Under the pieces are notes generated by a model. The model was not told the DNA's origin, did not search any database, and saw nothing but the letters and a program-made list of their open reading frames with translations. DNA of 64,000 bases from Acanthacorydalis orientalis (Eukaryota > Arthropoda > Insecta > Megaloptera > Corydalidae), in assembly GCA_034766995.1 (NCBI GenBank), contig CM068315.1:16449010-16513009 (forward strand). Direction: 5' to 3'. The translations under genes and the position numbers were made by a program. Positions 1-12,021 of this stretch are shown here, piece after piece. Numbering within the stretch: position 1 is the stretch's first letter; every line of letters begins with the position of its first letter.

Positions 1-945
1 GAATAAAAATTATCGAAGAAAATAAAATTGATTCTCCATTCGATGTGAAACCAAAATATTTGATTAAAAAAAGACAGAAAACTGAAAGCACTGAAGCAAT
101 TCTTTAAGTTAAAATGAAAAGCCATTAGCTTTATAGTGATTCGAAATACGTCATTTGATATGTCACTAGTCTGTAGTATTTAACAGTAGAGAACCACTGA
201 TACTTTTACGAAACTACCCTGAAGTTTCAACTTTGGATTCTCTACACTAATGGACGTTAATGGGCTACACGTACGGAATAGATATAGAATACATGGACAT
301 CCCCCGTCCGTCGATCCATTATTTTAAGGTATGTTTTTCGGTCAGCGGTCGGACGATTCGTGAAACTGATTTAAAATGTTAGACGGTGATGGCCAAGTTG
401 GTGATTAAAATAATTGATATTCTATTAAATAAGCTTCGTTGATTTCCCGTTTGAATACATTTCATAAATGTTTGGAAATGTCATCGTCGCTAATAAAAAA
501 TCATATTCCCGTTTGTGTAGAACGGAGGAGAGAGCTGGAAAGTTTCCTACTCTGTCTGATTTCAGTATTGATGTTAAACTTATATTCAGTGATTTAATGT
601 CATGAATTTATGACTTGTACACACATTTCCTCTGAGAAATATATATGGTTGAATGTAATGACACAAGCAATTTGTCATTTAGTGTTAGTTTGTGTATGCA
701 TATTCTCGTTGATGATTCATTAAACATTTGATTTTTAGTTTAGATAATGTTATTATACAAACACGTATAAATATTATATATTACATAAATATTATTACTA
801 CTGGGATATAAATATTTATTGTAGAAAATCGAATTCTTAATTAGGTCTTAATTATTTAGTAGGAATAAAGAGAACTGTTTATTATAAATTATTACAATTG
901 AAAAAACATCCAAGTAAGATGAAATTGAAAACTAAATTATTAATT
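1..945. other. AT-rich non-coding DNA, nothing recognised
   Basis: No open frame of useful length, no transposon end and no RNA gene seen. A few mixed-composition stretches (about 240-380 and 520-560) interrupt the AT-rich background but match nothing I know. Confidence 0.5.
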
Positions 946-949
946 TTAA

Positions 950-1560
950 CACTTTCCCGTCAGAGCTTGGGTATAATCTAGCAAGGGACTTTTCCCGTTG
1001 CGGTCGAGAACCGGGTATCGCCCGGCTCAAGCATTCGGTGAAAGAAAATATTTTTCTGGAGCTTAGAGGTATGCACAGTAAATAGTTATTTGCTTTTTAA
1101 GGAATCATCAATAAAGCATAGTAAAAGTCGTATGAAGTAAAAAGTTTGATAGATGAATTGGTGGTTTCGTTCCAGGACATATGGATATCATATTATGGTA
1201 GACCATGTACATCCGACAGAGAAGAAAGGCTGAATAAAAAATTACACGTTTTACGTAAAAATAAAGGAAACTAAAGCAAATCCTATCTAGTATGCTCCAA
1301 TAAGCAACAAGAGTAACACATTAAATCAGAAGTCTGGACCATATAAGGGAACTGCTTCGAAAAATATCATACACAAGAAAAAAATAAAACGTAATACTCA
1401 AAAAATATACAAAGCAATATTTTTGTTATTAAAATAAATTCATTTAAGTAAACTTTTTGGTTCTTTAGGTATTTAATGATTGAGTGTGTACCAGACATTA
1501 CCAACGAAGCCCTATGACTAACTGAGTACCCATTCCTCTGAATGATCCGACGGGAAATGT
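950..1560. mobile_element. piggyBac-type MITE, 611 bp
   Basis: The element is bounded by TTAA at 946-949 and 1561-1564, the target duplication typical of piggyBac. The left end begins CACTTTCCCGTCAGAGC and the right end, read inwards, ACATTTCCCGTCGGATC, so both termini share TTTCCCGTC. A second copy of the end-like motif (TTTCCCGTTG) lies at 991-1000. A hairpin CCGGG/CCCGG (1011-1015 with 1021-1025) lies just inside the left end. No transposase sequence remains, so it is non-autonomous. Assignment rests on TTAA plus the paired ends, not on protein similarity. Confidence 0.7.
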
Positions 1561-1564
1561 TTAA

Positions 1565-2080
1565 ATGTGCATTTGTTTTCTTTTAGTAAATACAAAAATT
1601 TAAATCGATTATAAAATACAGAACGATTTTCATTTGAGACATTACTTAAAGTCTACTATCTTTTATTAATATGTTTTATCTGTTGTCATCATAAATCTTT
1701 ATAAAATATTCCACATATGATTTTTTTATTATATAATTTGATCAAAAATTTCCATAATTTATTAATAATCATTTGGTTGTTGCTTGTACATATTTCTATT
1801 GCGATGCCATCATCTTCACAGCTTCAAAGTACGAAGAAATCTGAAATCTAGAAAATCTTTATCCAAATTTGATTCTCAAATTTAAATTATTTTAAGAAAA
1901 AATGAACTTTCTTTAAAATATTCAAATCCTACTTTCAGTTTTATTATATAATTTTTGTGTATATTAATCAAAAACGTACTATTTTAGTGAGAATTACTTT
2001 ATAAGCAAACCGTTATTTGACAGTGGACTAATTTTTATATACTACAGATATGAATAAATTTCGTATATTTTTTTCTCGCA

Positions 2081-2134
<54 letters not shown>

Positions 2135-2440
2135 TCATAGTTAATATCCAATTTATTTTTAAATGAAATAGCTGCATAATAAATTTAATTTGGTTTACTT
2201 ATTAGTTGAATATATTTAAACATATTTAGTTAAGTTTTATATTTAATAAAATTTATTCGATCAAAATTGAAAAAAAAAACACATACCGACCTAAAAGTTT
2301 ATTTTCAATAAAGAGCAAACTAATACCGATAAAAAGGAACTCTTCTTAATACACCGTCTTCAGGTATTGTGTTGTTGCAAATTTTAACAAACCATCAATT
2401 TGACTTGACATAAATATCCCCATCTAAAGTCATTCGCTAG
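1565..2440. other. AT-rich non-coding DNA with a dispersed 16-mer
   Basis: Non-coding. It holds the 16-mer GATGCCATCATCTTCA at 1803-1818, which recurs exactly near 17.49 kb, and a TA microsatellite listed separately. Nothing else is recognised. Confidence 0.45.
2081..2133. repeat. (TA)n microsatellite
   Basis: Alternating TA run with one TG interruption near 2093. Confidence 0.95.
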
Positions 2441-3080
2441 TTTGATAGTGACATAGCTATCAATCTTAACTAACACAGTGCAAGTAGCGCCCCGTGCCGC
2501 CAGCTATAAAGCTCTCCCACATCACCTTCAGATAGCTTCACGTTAAAGCTTGATGCCTATATGCCATCAAGATGTTTGATGTACGCATCGAACTGCGTAC
2601 AGCGGACAGAGAGATCCGTATATGTAAATCGTTCGTGACGCTAGCACCGTCCTGGTCTTAATGCACACACTACATTCGACCGACTATATTTATACCAGAC
2701 GAATGTGGCGCACAACTGCCATAAACTTATATTAGATGTAACAAATTCCATATTCGCTCGTATCCCCGTACGAAAGATTTCCTGTGAGCTGTAATGCGTA
2801 CGCTGGAGGATCATCTCCTGCAGGCATATATTGTTTACGCGTACACGTTCGAAACTCATGCGCTCCTGTCGTGGAACGACACACAGTTCTTATGTGCAAG
2901 ACATAGCACTTGTACGCGTGATCGAAACAATACTTAACGTCTTCACCTGTGCCAAACATGCATCGCGGTTTACACTTTTCTACAGTGTAGTTGCTTGAAA
3001 GAATGGCAGCGTGATTCAAAAATACGCGATTTTTTTGAGCAGTTTGAAAGTTTCACCGAACCCGTTTGAATAATCACGTT
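2440..3080. other. CpG-richer patch with a minus-strand open frame
   Basis: Clearly less AT-rich than its flanks and rich in CpG. On the minus strand a frame stays open over 2732-3019 (about 95 codons). It has seven cysteines, four in the first half (KCKPRC, KYCFDHAYKC), and no ATG at its 5' end. A second frame overlaps it at 2641-2859. I recognise no protein family in either. It could be an internal exon, a decayed exon or an open stretch by chance in mixed-composition DNA. No splice site pair is convincing. Confidence 0.3.
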
Positions 3081-4126
3081 CCATTTACAAATTATTACTT
3101 AAGAAAAATATATTATAAAAATAGTACTTCAGATCTTTAGCAAAATAAAAAAATATTTCTTTAATAAGAACGTTGCTATACAAAAAATGAACGAATGAAT
3201 TTAATTTGCATCCATTGTAGATAACAGAATATCTATTAAATTCGAAAGACAATTTATAAAAAACTAAACCTCTTGTTCCGTCACGTGTAACTGAAATCAT
3301 GTTCTAACTTAACATTTGATGTTTATATATCTGTAAGCTCACGTTCAAATTACATATCTCTTTGGCTCTTTTGCCTCATAAGCATTTTTATAAATGTTAA
3401 ATGTATATTACCTGCTCTCTGATAGGTACCTATAGATAAGTGCTTATCCATATTTTCAAACGTTCAACAATACTGCCAACACAGCATATCAAATTCTCGA
3501 TTTCACTAGCGAAGCGAATAAACGTTGATCTCTCTCGCTCACGACCGATAAAACATTTTGTGTCAATCTTTATGCATTCGAGAGAGGTTTAGTGCCAGTC
3601 TAGCATGAGTTCGAATAGTGAAAACGGTATCGGTATCTTTGATAACATGTGTGGGGTGACGAGCAAGCAGTCTGAGAATTTCTGCATCTGACGTTCGAAG
3701 GATATTTAATTGAGATATTTTTCCGATGGAGAAGTGAGATGTGATCTTATATGGAACGAATCATTTCGTCTCGGTTTAGTAAATAACTCTCGATCGGATT
3801 TGTGATTTACGCCCGAGTTTTGCATATCAGGAGCTACGTATCGGGGATCATGTGTCAAATTCGTACGATTTTAATGACAACTTTGCACATGTGAAGACTG
3901 TGTTTTGGTTCAGGAAGAAAATAGAAAAATAAAAGCGGAATTTAATTTATCTTTATCGACTGTTTAAATGCTTTCCGCCCGGAATAGAATATTTTCCGTG
4001 TTGTACGATCAACAAATGACTTTTGAAATTGAGTAACCACATTCCTTCTCTACATATTTTTTCCAATCTGAAAAAGTACTTGTTTATTCTTTAAAAAAAC
4101 AATTCTTTAAAGTTTCATTTCCAATC
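3081..4126. other. Non-coding stretch, mixed composition
   Basis: AT-rich to about 3410, then moderately mixed composition to about 4010 (for example 3500-3560 and 3590-3690). No gene, repeat end or RNA structure recognised. Confidence 0.4.
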
Positions 4127-4128
4127 TA

Positions 4129-5007
4129 TTGGGTTGAAGCAAGTTCGTAGCGTTTTGATTAAATTTAAAATTTGTTTTTTAAATAAACAAGAACATAAAC
4201 TAATCAATAATATATTCTCCTCCATTGTTTACGATTGCCTCCAAATGTTATGGAAGTTTTTCAATTTTACACGTAGAGAAATTCGATGGTTTGAAAGATT
4301 CATCAAGCTACTTTTGAAAAACAGCGTCTTTATTAAAAGAGATTTCTCGGAAATTGTTGAATAGAGAACGAAAAAGATAAAAATCAGATGGAGAAAGATC
4401 AGGAGAATAGGGAGGATGTGGAAGAGATCTTAAGCAAGCTCTTGAATAGCCTCTTTTGTAATGTTAGTAAAATATGGACGGGAATTATCATGCTAGAAAA
4501 TCATTTGATGCTGTCTTTCAGGTCATTTTTCTTGAATTTCGGCCTTAAGGCGATGGAGTTGTAGGCAATAAACCTCAAAACTATTGATTAACGTGCATCA
4601 TCGTGAATTGAAGTGTTTAAACGGTCTTTCTTAAAGTCAGATGGTCTTTCTGAATCTGGATAAACATTTATGTCAAAATAGCCCTCTTTGAAACGAGAAA
4701 ATCGTTTTCGCCCCGTACTTTCTTCAATGGCGTTTTCTCCATAAACGTCACAAAATTGATACCTTAACTTCTCGATTAAAATCAAACAAAAGAATATGTC
4801 AGAAATGTTCATTTTTTTCTACTAGACACTCCATTTTTCTTAGCTGACCCTTTGACACAAACTTTCTACAAATTGAAAAATTCAAGAAGTATTAAATAAA
4901 ACAATACTATGATATTAAAATAACATTAACATATATCAAATGGATTTCTTTTCCAAGCACTGTCCCCTTGCAAAACAAAAACTCTACAAACTTATGCATC
5001 AATCCAA
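4129..5007 (-). mobile_element. Mariner family C, internally deleted copy
   Basis: TA target duplications (4127-4128, 5008-5009) flank inverted ends TTGGGTTGAAGCAAGTTCGT and, read inwards, TTGGATTGATGCATAAGTTT. On the minus strand, 4588-4812 gives the mariner N-terminal DNA-binding part, with YGENAIEEST, RFSRFKEGYFDI and SERPS recognisable. Downstream, beyond a deletion, come VYCLQLHRLKAEIQEK and HDNSRPY around the second catalytic aspartate, then a degraded YSPDLSPSDFY-type segment and a C-terminal NNGGEYIID-like end. The first catalytic block is missing. At 879 bp against about 1.3 kb for a full mariner, with stops and frameshifts, it is inactive. Confidence 0.85.
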
Positions 5008-5009
5008 TA

Positions 5010-6080
5010 ATTTGTTCTTTTTATAAATAAAAACAGTTCGAATATTCAATTTTTTCTAAATATTTTTGAACCAGACTCACAAATGGGAATTATCAGAAAT
5101 ATAAAGACAAAAAAATATGAAAACAGTTTCTATTAATCGGATAAAAAAATAAATTTCATGACAATATACAGATTTATATGATTTGTTAGTTTGGCATAAT
5201 CCAATTTAAGAGAAAAATATTTGATATAATGATTCTACGAGTTACATAGAAAACAGAAAATTTATTTCTCTGTAGAGTAGTAGTAACCGCAAACTAATAA
5301 TAGTAGTTCCTTCCATTCTGCCAACATACATAATATTATTAATCGTTCATTCATTTAAAACATATCTAAGTATGGCACTGCAGATTCTGTCGAGTAAGAC
5401 TCGTAACTATATTCACATTAAAATTAACATCAAATGCAGTCTATATAAGATTATTCAACGGAAACGGATGCAAAGACTCAATGTACACGTATATTGTGCA
5501 TACGTGTATAAGACGGAACACATTTCCAGTCTGTTTATGTTTTAGATCAAATTTAATACAACATTTATTGAGTCTACTTCAAACGAACAGACGCAAAATT
5601 CACTAGTGAATACACTTTTCTATATACTTTTATGTATTTAATAGTTTTAAACTACTTTACTCTTGGAAAAGAATTAATCTGGATTGCCTTATTGAGGAAG
5701 TCTTCAGTTTGTGAAATATGAAAATCGAACCTCCTTATGCTCAAAATACATTTATTTATACAATTCATATTTAATTGTCATCAATATTAATGAGAGTATG
5801 CATAATTTTAGAAAATTATCCTACTTTTATAAAAGTATATTAGTTTTAAATTAAAAAAGGTTTAACCAGGGGATACAATTTCTTTTTATATATTAACTTT
5901 TTTTCTATTAAGATAATTCTGTAAAAATTAAAATAGATGGTAACAAGAAGGTACAAAGTCTGAATATAGAGGAGTTATACACTTCTCTGGTTAAGATCTT
6001 CTAATTCTTTCTACATATTCATTACTAATACCATGTTATATTTTCTTGGTCAAAATTAACACCTTATTCAAAATGTAGTT
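5010..6080. other. AT-rich non-coding DNA, nothing recognised
   Basis: No gene, transposon end or RNA structure seen. Composition is uniformly AT-rich. Confidence 0.5.
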
Positions 6081-6082
6081 AT

Positions 6083-6305
6083 GGGACTGTAGCTAAATTC
6101 ACTTTCACAAATAAATTCTTTTTTTGTGATTTGTGGAGTAAAAAAAATATTTGTGAAACCCATTTCTATACTTTAAAAGTAACTTTCTTTCATACAATTC
6201 CCTGTTAAAATCATCCAACTAATAGCATTTGTATTCTTAATTCAGATTTTTTTGAAATTTTGAATTCAAAAATAATTAACACCCCTGTAATTCTACTGGA
6301 ACCAT
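6083..6305. repeat. Foldback repeat family F, copy a
   Basis: Starts with GACTGTAGCTAAATTCACTT, the outer edge also seen near 55.41 kb. The left arm (TTCACTTTCACAAAT) is followed almost directly by a right-arm segment (TTGTGATTTGTGGAGTAAAA), so the palindrome centre is deleted. About 150 bp beyond the palindrome, ending near AACACCCCTG, aligns with the equivalent region of copy e at 42.47-42.61 kb. Confidence 0.6.
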
Positions 6306-6309
6306 AGAA

Positions 6310-7330
6310 TATTTTTTTTGGTGACAGTCATTCTTCAATTTTTTTAATAGTTCAGTATATGGAGACTAATGTCTTTTTAAATAATTATTTTATAAAACTT
6401 GCTCGTTTTCTCTCTTAAAAATGGTTCTTTGATTTATTGAGAATGCCAAGTTATGCAAGTTACATTTACGTTGATAAATTTATCTAAATTTAAAAATTAT
6501 TAATCAAATATTGGCCAATCTAAAAATATTTTTTCCACTAAAGTAATAAATCTAGAATTTCTTCTTTTTAAAATAAGAATTTTAATAATCGAATTATTTA
6601 TGAAACAGCATATTAAAATAATTTAATTTGAGGAAATATCAGTTTAATAATTTACACAACATTACATTCGATTTTTATTTTCTATTTTTTGTGTTTTCAA
6701 AATATTTCCTCTTTATTAAAAATCCATATTAACAATACCTCCCAATTAAATACATTTTTAAAATATATTTTTGTTAATTTAGTAATATCATACATCTACG
6801 TATATTTAAATCCCTGCGTAGGAGTTACATTTCTTTAAAACTGAATTATATTTCTAATATTTATTTTTATGAAAATTTGTTGTTGTTCTTTTGTAGATTT
6901 TAAATACTAATGTGTTTTTACCGTTTCGTATTATGTCTTTCAATCCATTGAATTTACTTCAAATAGAAATAAAAAGCTGTATCTCTCGTGTTTATTCTTT
7001 TAAGGTTCGTGGATATTGAATGTAGATATTTTCGATGTATCTAAAAATATACAACTGTAATAAAAAATGTTTTTTTTGGTATATTTACGATACAATCGTT
7101 AAAAGTTGTTTTATTTTGAAAGATTTTTTCATTTATTTGATTACATAAAAATATTGACTTGGAATATTTTCTTCTTCAATCAGGTTTATTAATCAGTGTG
7201 TATTGAGATATCGATGCTTTATTTTTTGTGTTAATAATATTTTTCTACAAAACTAAAATAAAACAAAATTATTTCTCGGTAATCAATCACGGTTGAATTT
7301 TAGTACCACGATCATATTGTATGTATTTAT
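6310..7330. other. AT-rich non-coding DNA, nothing recognised
   Basis: Poly-T and poly-A rich with no open frame, repeat end or RNA structure recognised. Confidence 0.5.
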
Positions 7331-7349
7331 AGCACAACATCGATTTATC

Positions 7350-7670
7350 ATTTAGGGCTTGTTCGAGTTTCTCGACACTAAATCACAATGAATGTCTGTG
7401 ATTATAAACGTACTTAAAAGAACATGTGCTATGTCTGTCTAGAATGGCTGACGCTAGGTGACGCCTTGATGAGCTGGAACCTATTACTCGCAAGCAAGCG
7501 CCAATTTTGATGAAGTCGTCCCTGAAACCTCAGCTCGACCGTATGATGACATTGTCACACGACGTGCTTTCCTCTGCACTAAAGCTTAACACTCGAAACT
7601 ATTTCGGTGATTACGTCATGAATGGTCTTTTGTATTCTAAAGATTTTGATCCGCGGGTGGGTTTTTTGGT
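7350..7670. other. CpG-richer patch, no gene recognised
   Basis: Mixed-composition island (for example TGACGCTAGGTGACGCC near 7450) in AT-rich DNA. Frames are short and broken. It may be regulatory or a decayed exon. Confidence 0.3.
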
Positions 7671-8676
7671 AGAATAATTTACATCATACAATTAATTTCA
7701 ATATAGAAATTTATAAATTATCTAACAATTATGTTTATATTCCTTAAAAAATAGCTTGATTAGAGTATTTTTTTCTTTTTTCAAAGTTGTAATTTTAACA
7801 AATTGTCTTTTATCCTTATATTTCCATTATGCAAAGCATAAAAAGAAAAATAATATTTCTTACTTTTTTTGGCCGATAATTCACGAAGTGTGATATAAAC
7901 AGTTATATGCTGTTTTATAAATCCGGATGTCATATCACAGTCATCTTTAATTTAAAAACGACATACTATCAATATAGAAATTAAACATCAAAAGGGTCTG
8001 AACTTTATAAAAAGTACAATTAATAGTTGAATTATATAAAAAAAGAAAGTTTACTTTTTTTCAGTGTACGGGATTTATATTCTCTTCTGAAAATGGTATA
8101 AAACGACTTGAAAGATAAATCTGTATGTTTCATTTTAAATAAAAATTCAAGGTGAATTTTTCAAGTAAAATGATTTTAGTGAGAAGTTTTTGAAAAGAAA
8201 ATTAAAATTTAGTTTATTTATTTAAATAATTCGAGTGATATCAGTTTGTAAAAAAATTAAAGGAATAATCAAGGAATAATTTATTTTTTATAAAAAAAAT
8301 AATGATTTATTAAACATTAAATTAGAAAATTATAAAAAACGGGTTAAGAATGTTTAATTTTTTGTACAGAATTTCGTATTAGAATGTTTGTTAAGACTTC
8401 TGTCTTTTTCAATGAAATCTTTTAAGAATATTTTAAAGATGAAATCAATAAAAATTAGAAATATTTTTGAAGGTTGAATTAGTTTAGTCCTGAAATCTTT
8501 CTACTATAACAAAAAATTAAAATAAAAACCAATTATGAAATATGTCTTAGAAATTATTTGATTTTTATTAACCTAATAGTAGGATTTTTAAACGCTTATT
8601 TATTTTTTAACGCGAATTTTTAGTGACATTAAAATCCAAATATTTGAAACAGACACATTTAGCAATTGGCATTATC
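7671..8676. other. AT-rich non-coding DNA, nothing recognised
   Basis: Very AT-rich with homopolymer runs. No feature is supported. Confidence 0.5.
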
Positions 8677-9944
8677 TTGGGTTGATAAAAAATAATTGCG
8701 TTTTTCTAATAGATAGACATACATGTCTTGAAATGTAACTCACTTCATTCTAAACTGCAAATACACATGTAGCTTGACAGCTGATAGTTCAAGCTTGTTT
8801 TATAAAAGCATGTGAAGGATTTTGTTAACAATTGTTTGTTTGCCGTCGATTTCAAAACGGAAAATGAAAATGAACAATTCCGTCATATTTTGCTCTATTA
8901 CTTCAAAAAAAGAAAAAAACACAGTGTAATCTCATAAAAAACTTATGTGATGTTTATGGTAAATATGCTGTAAGACTATGGCAATTTTGGAATTGGTTTG
9001 CTAAATTTTGGTCTGGAAATTTTAATGTTAAAGATGCACCACGCTCAGGAAGTCCAATCGAAGTTGATAATGACCAAATAAAAGCATTGATCGAATCCAA
9101 TTAGCGTTTAACGACATAAAAGATTGTTGAGAATCTTAACATATCGAAATTGAGAGTTAAAAACCATTTAAATCAACTTGGATATGTTAGTAAGTTCGAT
9201 ATTTGGGTACCACACGAGCTCAAAGAAATTCATTTCATTAAGCGCATTGGCGTCTGCGATTCTCTATTACTGTGAAGAAAGTGATCCATTTTTGAAATGT
9301 ATTATAACAGGCGATGAAAATGGATCATCTACAACAATGTCGAATGAAAAAGATCGTGGGAAAAGGGTGATAAATCTGCCCAAAGTACTTCAAAATCAGA
9401 TATTTACCAAAGGAAGGTTATGCTGTCAGTCTGATGGGATTTCTAAGGTATTGTGTATTTTGAGCTGATTCCAAGGAACCGCGCAATTAATTCGGACCTG
9501 TACTGTCCTCAACGGGATAAATTAAATGATTCCTCAAATATAAGCTTTCAGAATTGGTGAATTTCAAAGGTGTTGTGTTTCATCATGATAACGCTAGACC
9601 ATATACAAGTCTGATTACTCGTCAAAAAGTTTTGCAGCTTGGGTAGGACGTGTTACCACATCCATCATATTCACCAGACCAGGCACCATCAGACTATCAT
9701 TTTTAAAACCTCTTGAATGGTAAAACCTTCACTGCTGATGAGGATATCAAATCATTCTTGTTCTTTGTCGAAAAAGATAAGGAATTTTTTGAGTGCGAAA
9801 TCATGAAGTTGTCTGAAAGATGGCAGAATGAAGTCGAACGAAATAGATAATATATTGTTTAATAAAGTTTTTGATTCTCATGAAAAATTCGCCTTTAATA
9901 TACATAAAAAAAACTATAAAACAATTACTTTTTGGCCAACCCAA
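8677..9944 (+). pseudogene. Full-length but decayed mariner transposon (Apis-type ends)
   Basis: This 1268-bp copy has ends TTGGGTTGATAAAAAATAAT and, read inwards, TTGGGTTGGCCAAAAAGTAA, close to the mariner ends known from the honeybee, with a TA at 9945-9946. The plus strand encodes a mariner transposase in pieces. The helix-turn-helix part (DVYGK, GNFNVKDAPRSG) spans about 8940-9170 and the linker WVPHELKE about 9205-9230. The first catalytic aspartate (ITGDE) is at 9313, the second (HHDNARPYT) at 9587 and the third (YSPDQAPSDYH) at 9692. The last two are in frame with 34 residues between them, the DD34D mark of mariner. Stops (for example near 9100) and a frameshift at the GDE block make it inactive. 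The longest open part is 9178-9468. Confidence 0.93.
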
Positions 9945-9946
9945 TA

Positions 9947-10566
9947 GAATCAATTTTCAAATATTATAAATGTCTGTAATACGATTTATTTATTACATAC
10001 ATCTCATTACAAGACATCAATAATCTTTTTCGATTCTAAAGAGAATTATGTACTTAATTATTTCATAAATATTCTCATTAAAATCGAACTTCGAAGTTTA
10101 TTTTTAATATAACATTTACGTCTATTTTTAAATCTCGCTGCTATTAATATATAGATACACACATACATACATTAAACAGAATTGCACTTTTAATTAATGA
10201 GACACGGTGTACGTGCATTGTATGCAATTTCTCGTGAACTAAATTCCAGACACAGAAAGAAATTTACAGGAATGTCGTGACGCCTAGCGCGACTATAAGA
10301 CAATACCCCAACAGAGCGGGAAATCTCTAACGCTGCATATGAAACATAATCTTGTAAGATTGCTCCGGGAATCTCGAAGGTGCCATTATTAATACTCAAA
10401 CACTGAACACTCACAATTTCAGCTAACTAAAGACGCTGCGTTATAATTAAGACTTATTATCATACTACACTATTCATAGTTGCTGTTTAAAACCACCGGA
10501 GAATAGTTCGATCTTGAATGTTTTTAAATTGTTTTAGTAAATTGTTTACTGTCATCAATACTGAGT
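9947..10566. other. Non-coding; CpG-richer core at 10190-10440
   Basis: The flanks are AT-rich. The core is mixed-composition with CpGs and a minus-strand open frame of 74 codons (10190-10414) that resembles nothing I know. No gene assigned. Confidence 0.35.
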
Positions 10567-10567
10567 G

Positions 10568-10631
10568 TATATATATATATATATATACACATATATATAT
10601 ATGTACATATATATATGTACATATATATATA

Positions 10632-10688
<57 letters not shown>
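10568..10688. repeat. Compound TA microsatellite with periodic GTAC
   Basis: A (TA)n run in which TATATGTACATATA units recur three times between about 10594 and 10640, followed by pure TA. The TATGTACATA blocks are self-complementary. Confidence 0.95.
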
Positions 10689-10691
<3 letters not shown>

Positions 10692-10764
10692 TTCAATTAC
10701 GTTAAATATTATGTAGACAAATTAATTCTGTGCCTATTTTATAGAAAATGAATGTTTACGGAAA

Positions 10765-11219
10765 AATGGTATACCTTCTAAATACCCCCCACCCCATTAT
10801 TTTTTGAACTTTGTTTCATCTGTCGAATAAGTAACTAATCACCTGAGAGGTAAGATGTTAAAAAGATGGCAGCCTTTGATTCGATGAAGTCTAATGCATT
10901 TTCGGACCTCTTCTTCTGTTTAAGAATTTTTATACGTCATAACACCTTTTCCCAAAACTGAACAAATCGTTTTTGTGGCTTTGACAGTACTTTTTCAACA
11001 GAAATATGAAAAGTATGCGGTGTCTCATATGTTATGTTTTAGACACCATCGTGTTTACAACATTTTTATGAGGTTATTTCAACTGTTTAGCCAAAATGTT
11101 AAGTATTTTTAAATGTTAAGGTTGGCATTTCAAAATCCTAAAACGAGAAAATAATATTTAAATTTAGACAAAGTTTTGTTTGATTCAGTTGAAAGGCACC
11201 GAATTAATTATTTCACTGA
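10765..11219 (-). mobile_element. Mariner family D, short deletion derivative
   Basis: The right end, read inwards (about 11219 leftwards), reaches AATTAATTCGGTGCCTTT. The same end occurs in the copy at 33.7 kb, whose outermost bases are TTAGGTGTACAAATTAATTC. On the minus strand about 60 codons match a mariner N terminus (KKSTVKATKTICSV-like). They join directly to about 30 codons of a mariner C terminus (EEEVRKCI, then a degraded IESK segment). The whole catalytic core is missing. The left end is not sharply defined. About 455 bp and inactive. Confidence 0.6.
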
Positions 11220-11423
11220 ATTGTTTTTATTATTATTATTACAATTACATATTATAATAAATTAAATAAATACATTCGATTTAGAATTATCAAAATGTAA
11301 ACTAGCTAATTATAAAAAAATTAGTCATACACTATGACATATTTTCTATCTTATAAACTTTATTTTAATGAATTTAGCTAATGACGATAGTTTTTTGTCC
11401 CTTTATGTATTAATGATTTTGTA

Positions 11424-12021
11424 TTAGATTGGTAGAAAAATAAATGCGGTTTATGACCTTCAAATTCATATACATTTTTGCTTTTTTGCATTTCCTAGCT
11501 GTTTTAAGTGGTCCAGAACTGTTGGATGACTAATGCCTAACTTTTGTGGAAGATCACTAATTATTGTGAATGGTTTCGATATTACTAATGCCAGTTGGTC
11601 GTTATGATTGAAGAAGGACATCCACGAACTTCTTTTTCATTATATTCAAGGCTCTTGTCCCCAGCACGAAATTTTTGGAACCACCATAGTAACATACGCC
11701 TATGTACTATATTTTATTCTTTAACAGTACCCACACCAAAAGCATTGTTTAGTTTACTAGCAGTTTTTGTTGCTTTACCACTCGTTTTGATCCCATACAA
11801 AAAATTGATCTTATTTGCAACTTTTCCATCTTTAATTCAATAGCCAAATTTGAAGCAAAGTTAATAATAAAAACAAAGTCGATGTTACCATAATACAGAA
11901 CGAAAAATGCATTTTTAAATTATAATAATATAAATACGACGAAATGACACTTTCATTGAAAACAATTAAGGTTATAATTCACAAAATAAAAGCTTAAACA
12001 ATTATTATCCTACCAACATAA
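11424..12021 (-). mobile_element. Mariner family A MITE, copy 1 (598 bp)
   Basis: The ends are TTAGATTGGTAGAAAAATAA and, read inwards, TTATGTTGGTAGGATAATAA, variants of the family-A end TTAGGTTGGTAGAAAA. The body on the minus strand is the 5' part of a mariner transposase: a start region (11840 leftwards), then the helix-turn-helix part. The gene is cut after the segment equivalent to SHPTVLDHLK and joined to the 3' end. No catalytic domain remains. Several frameshifts are present. The same junction occurs in copies 2-4. Confidence 0.85.

Noticed and set aside
10487..10751. Ile-Tyr repeat open frames on both strands
   Set aside because: Translation of the TA microsatellite.
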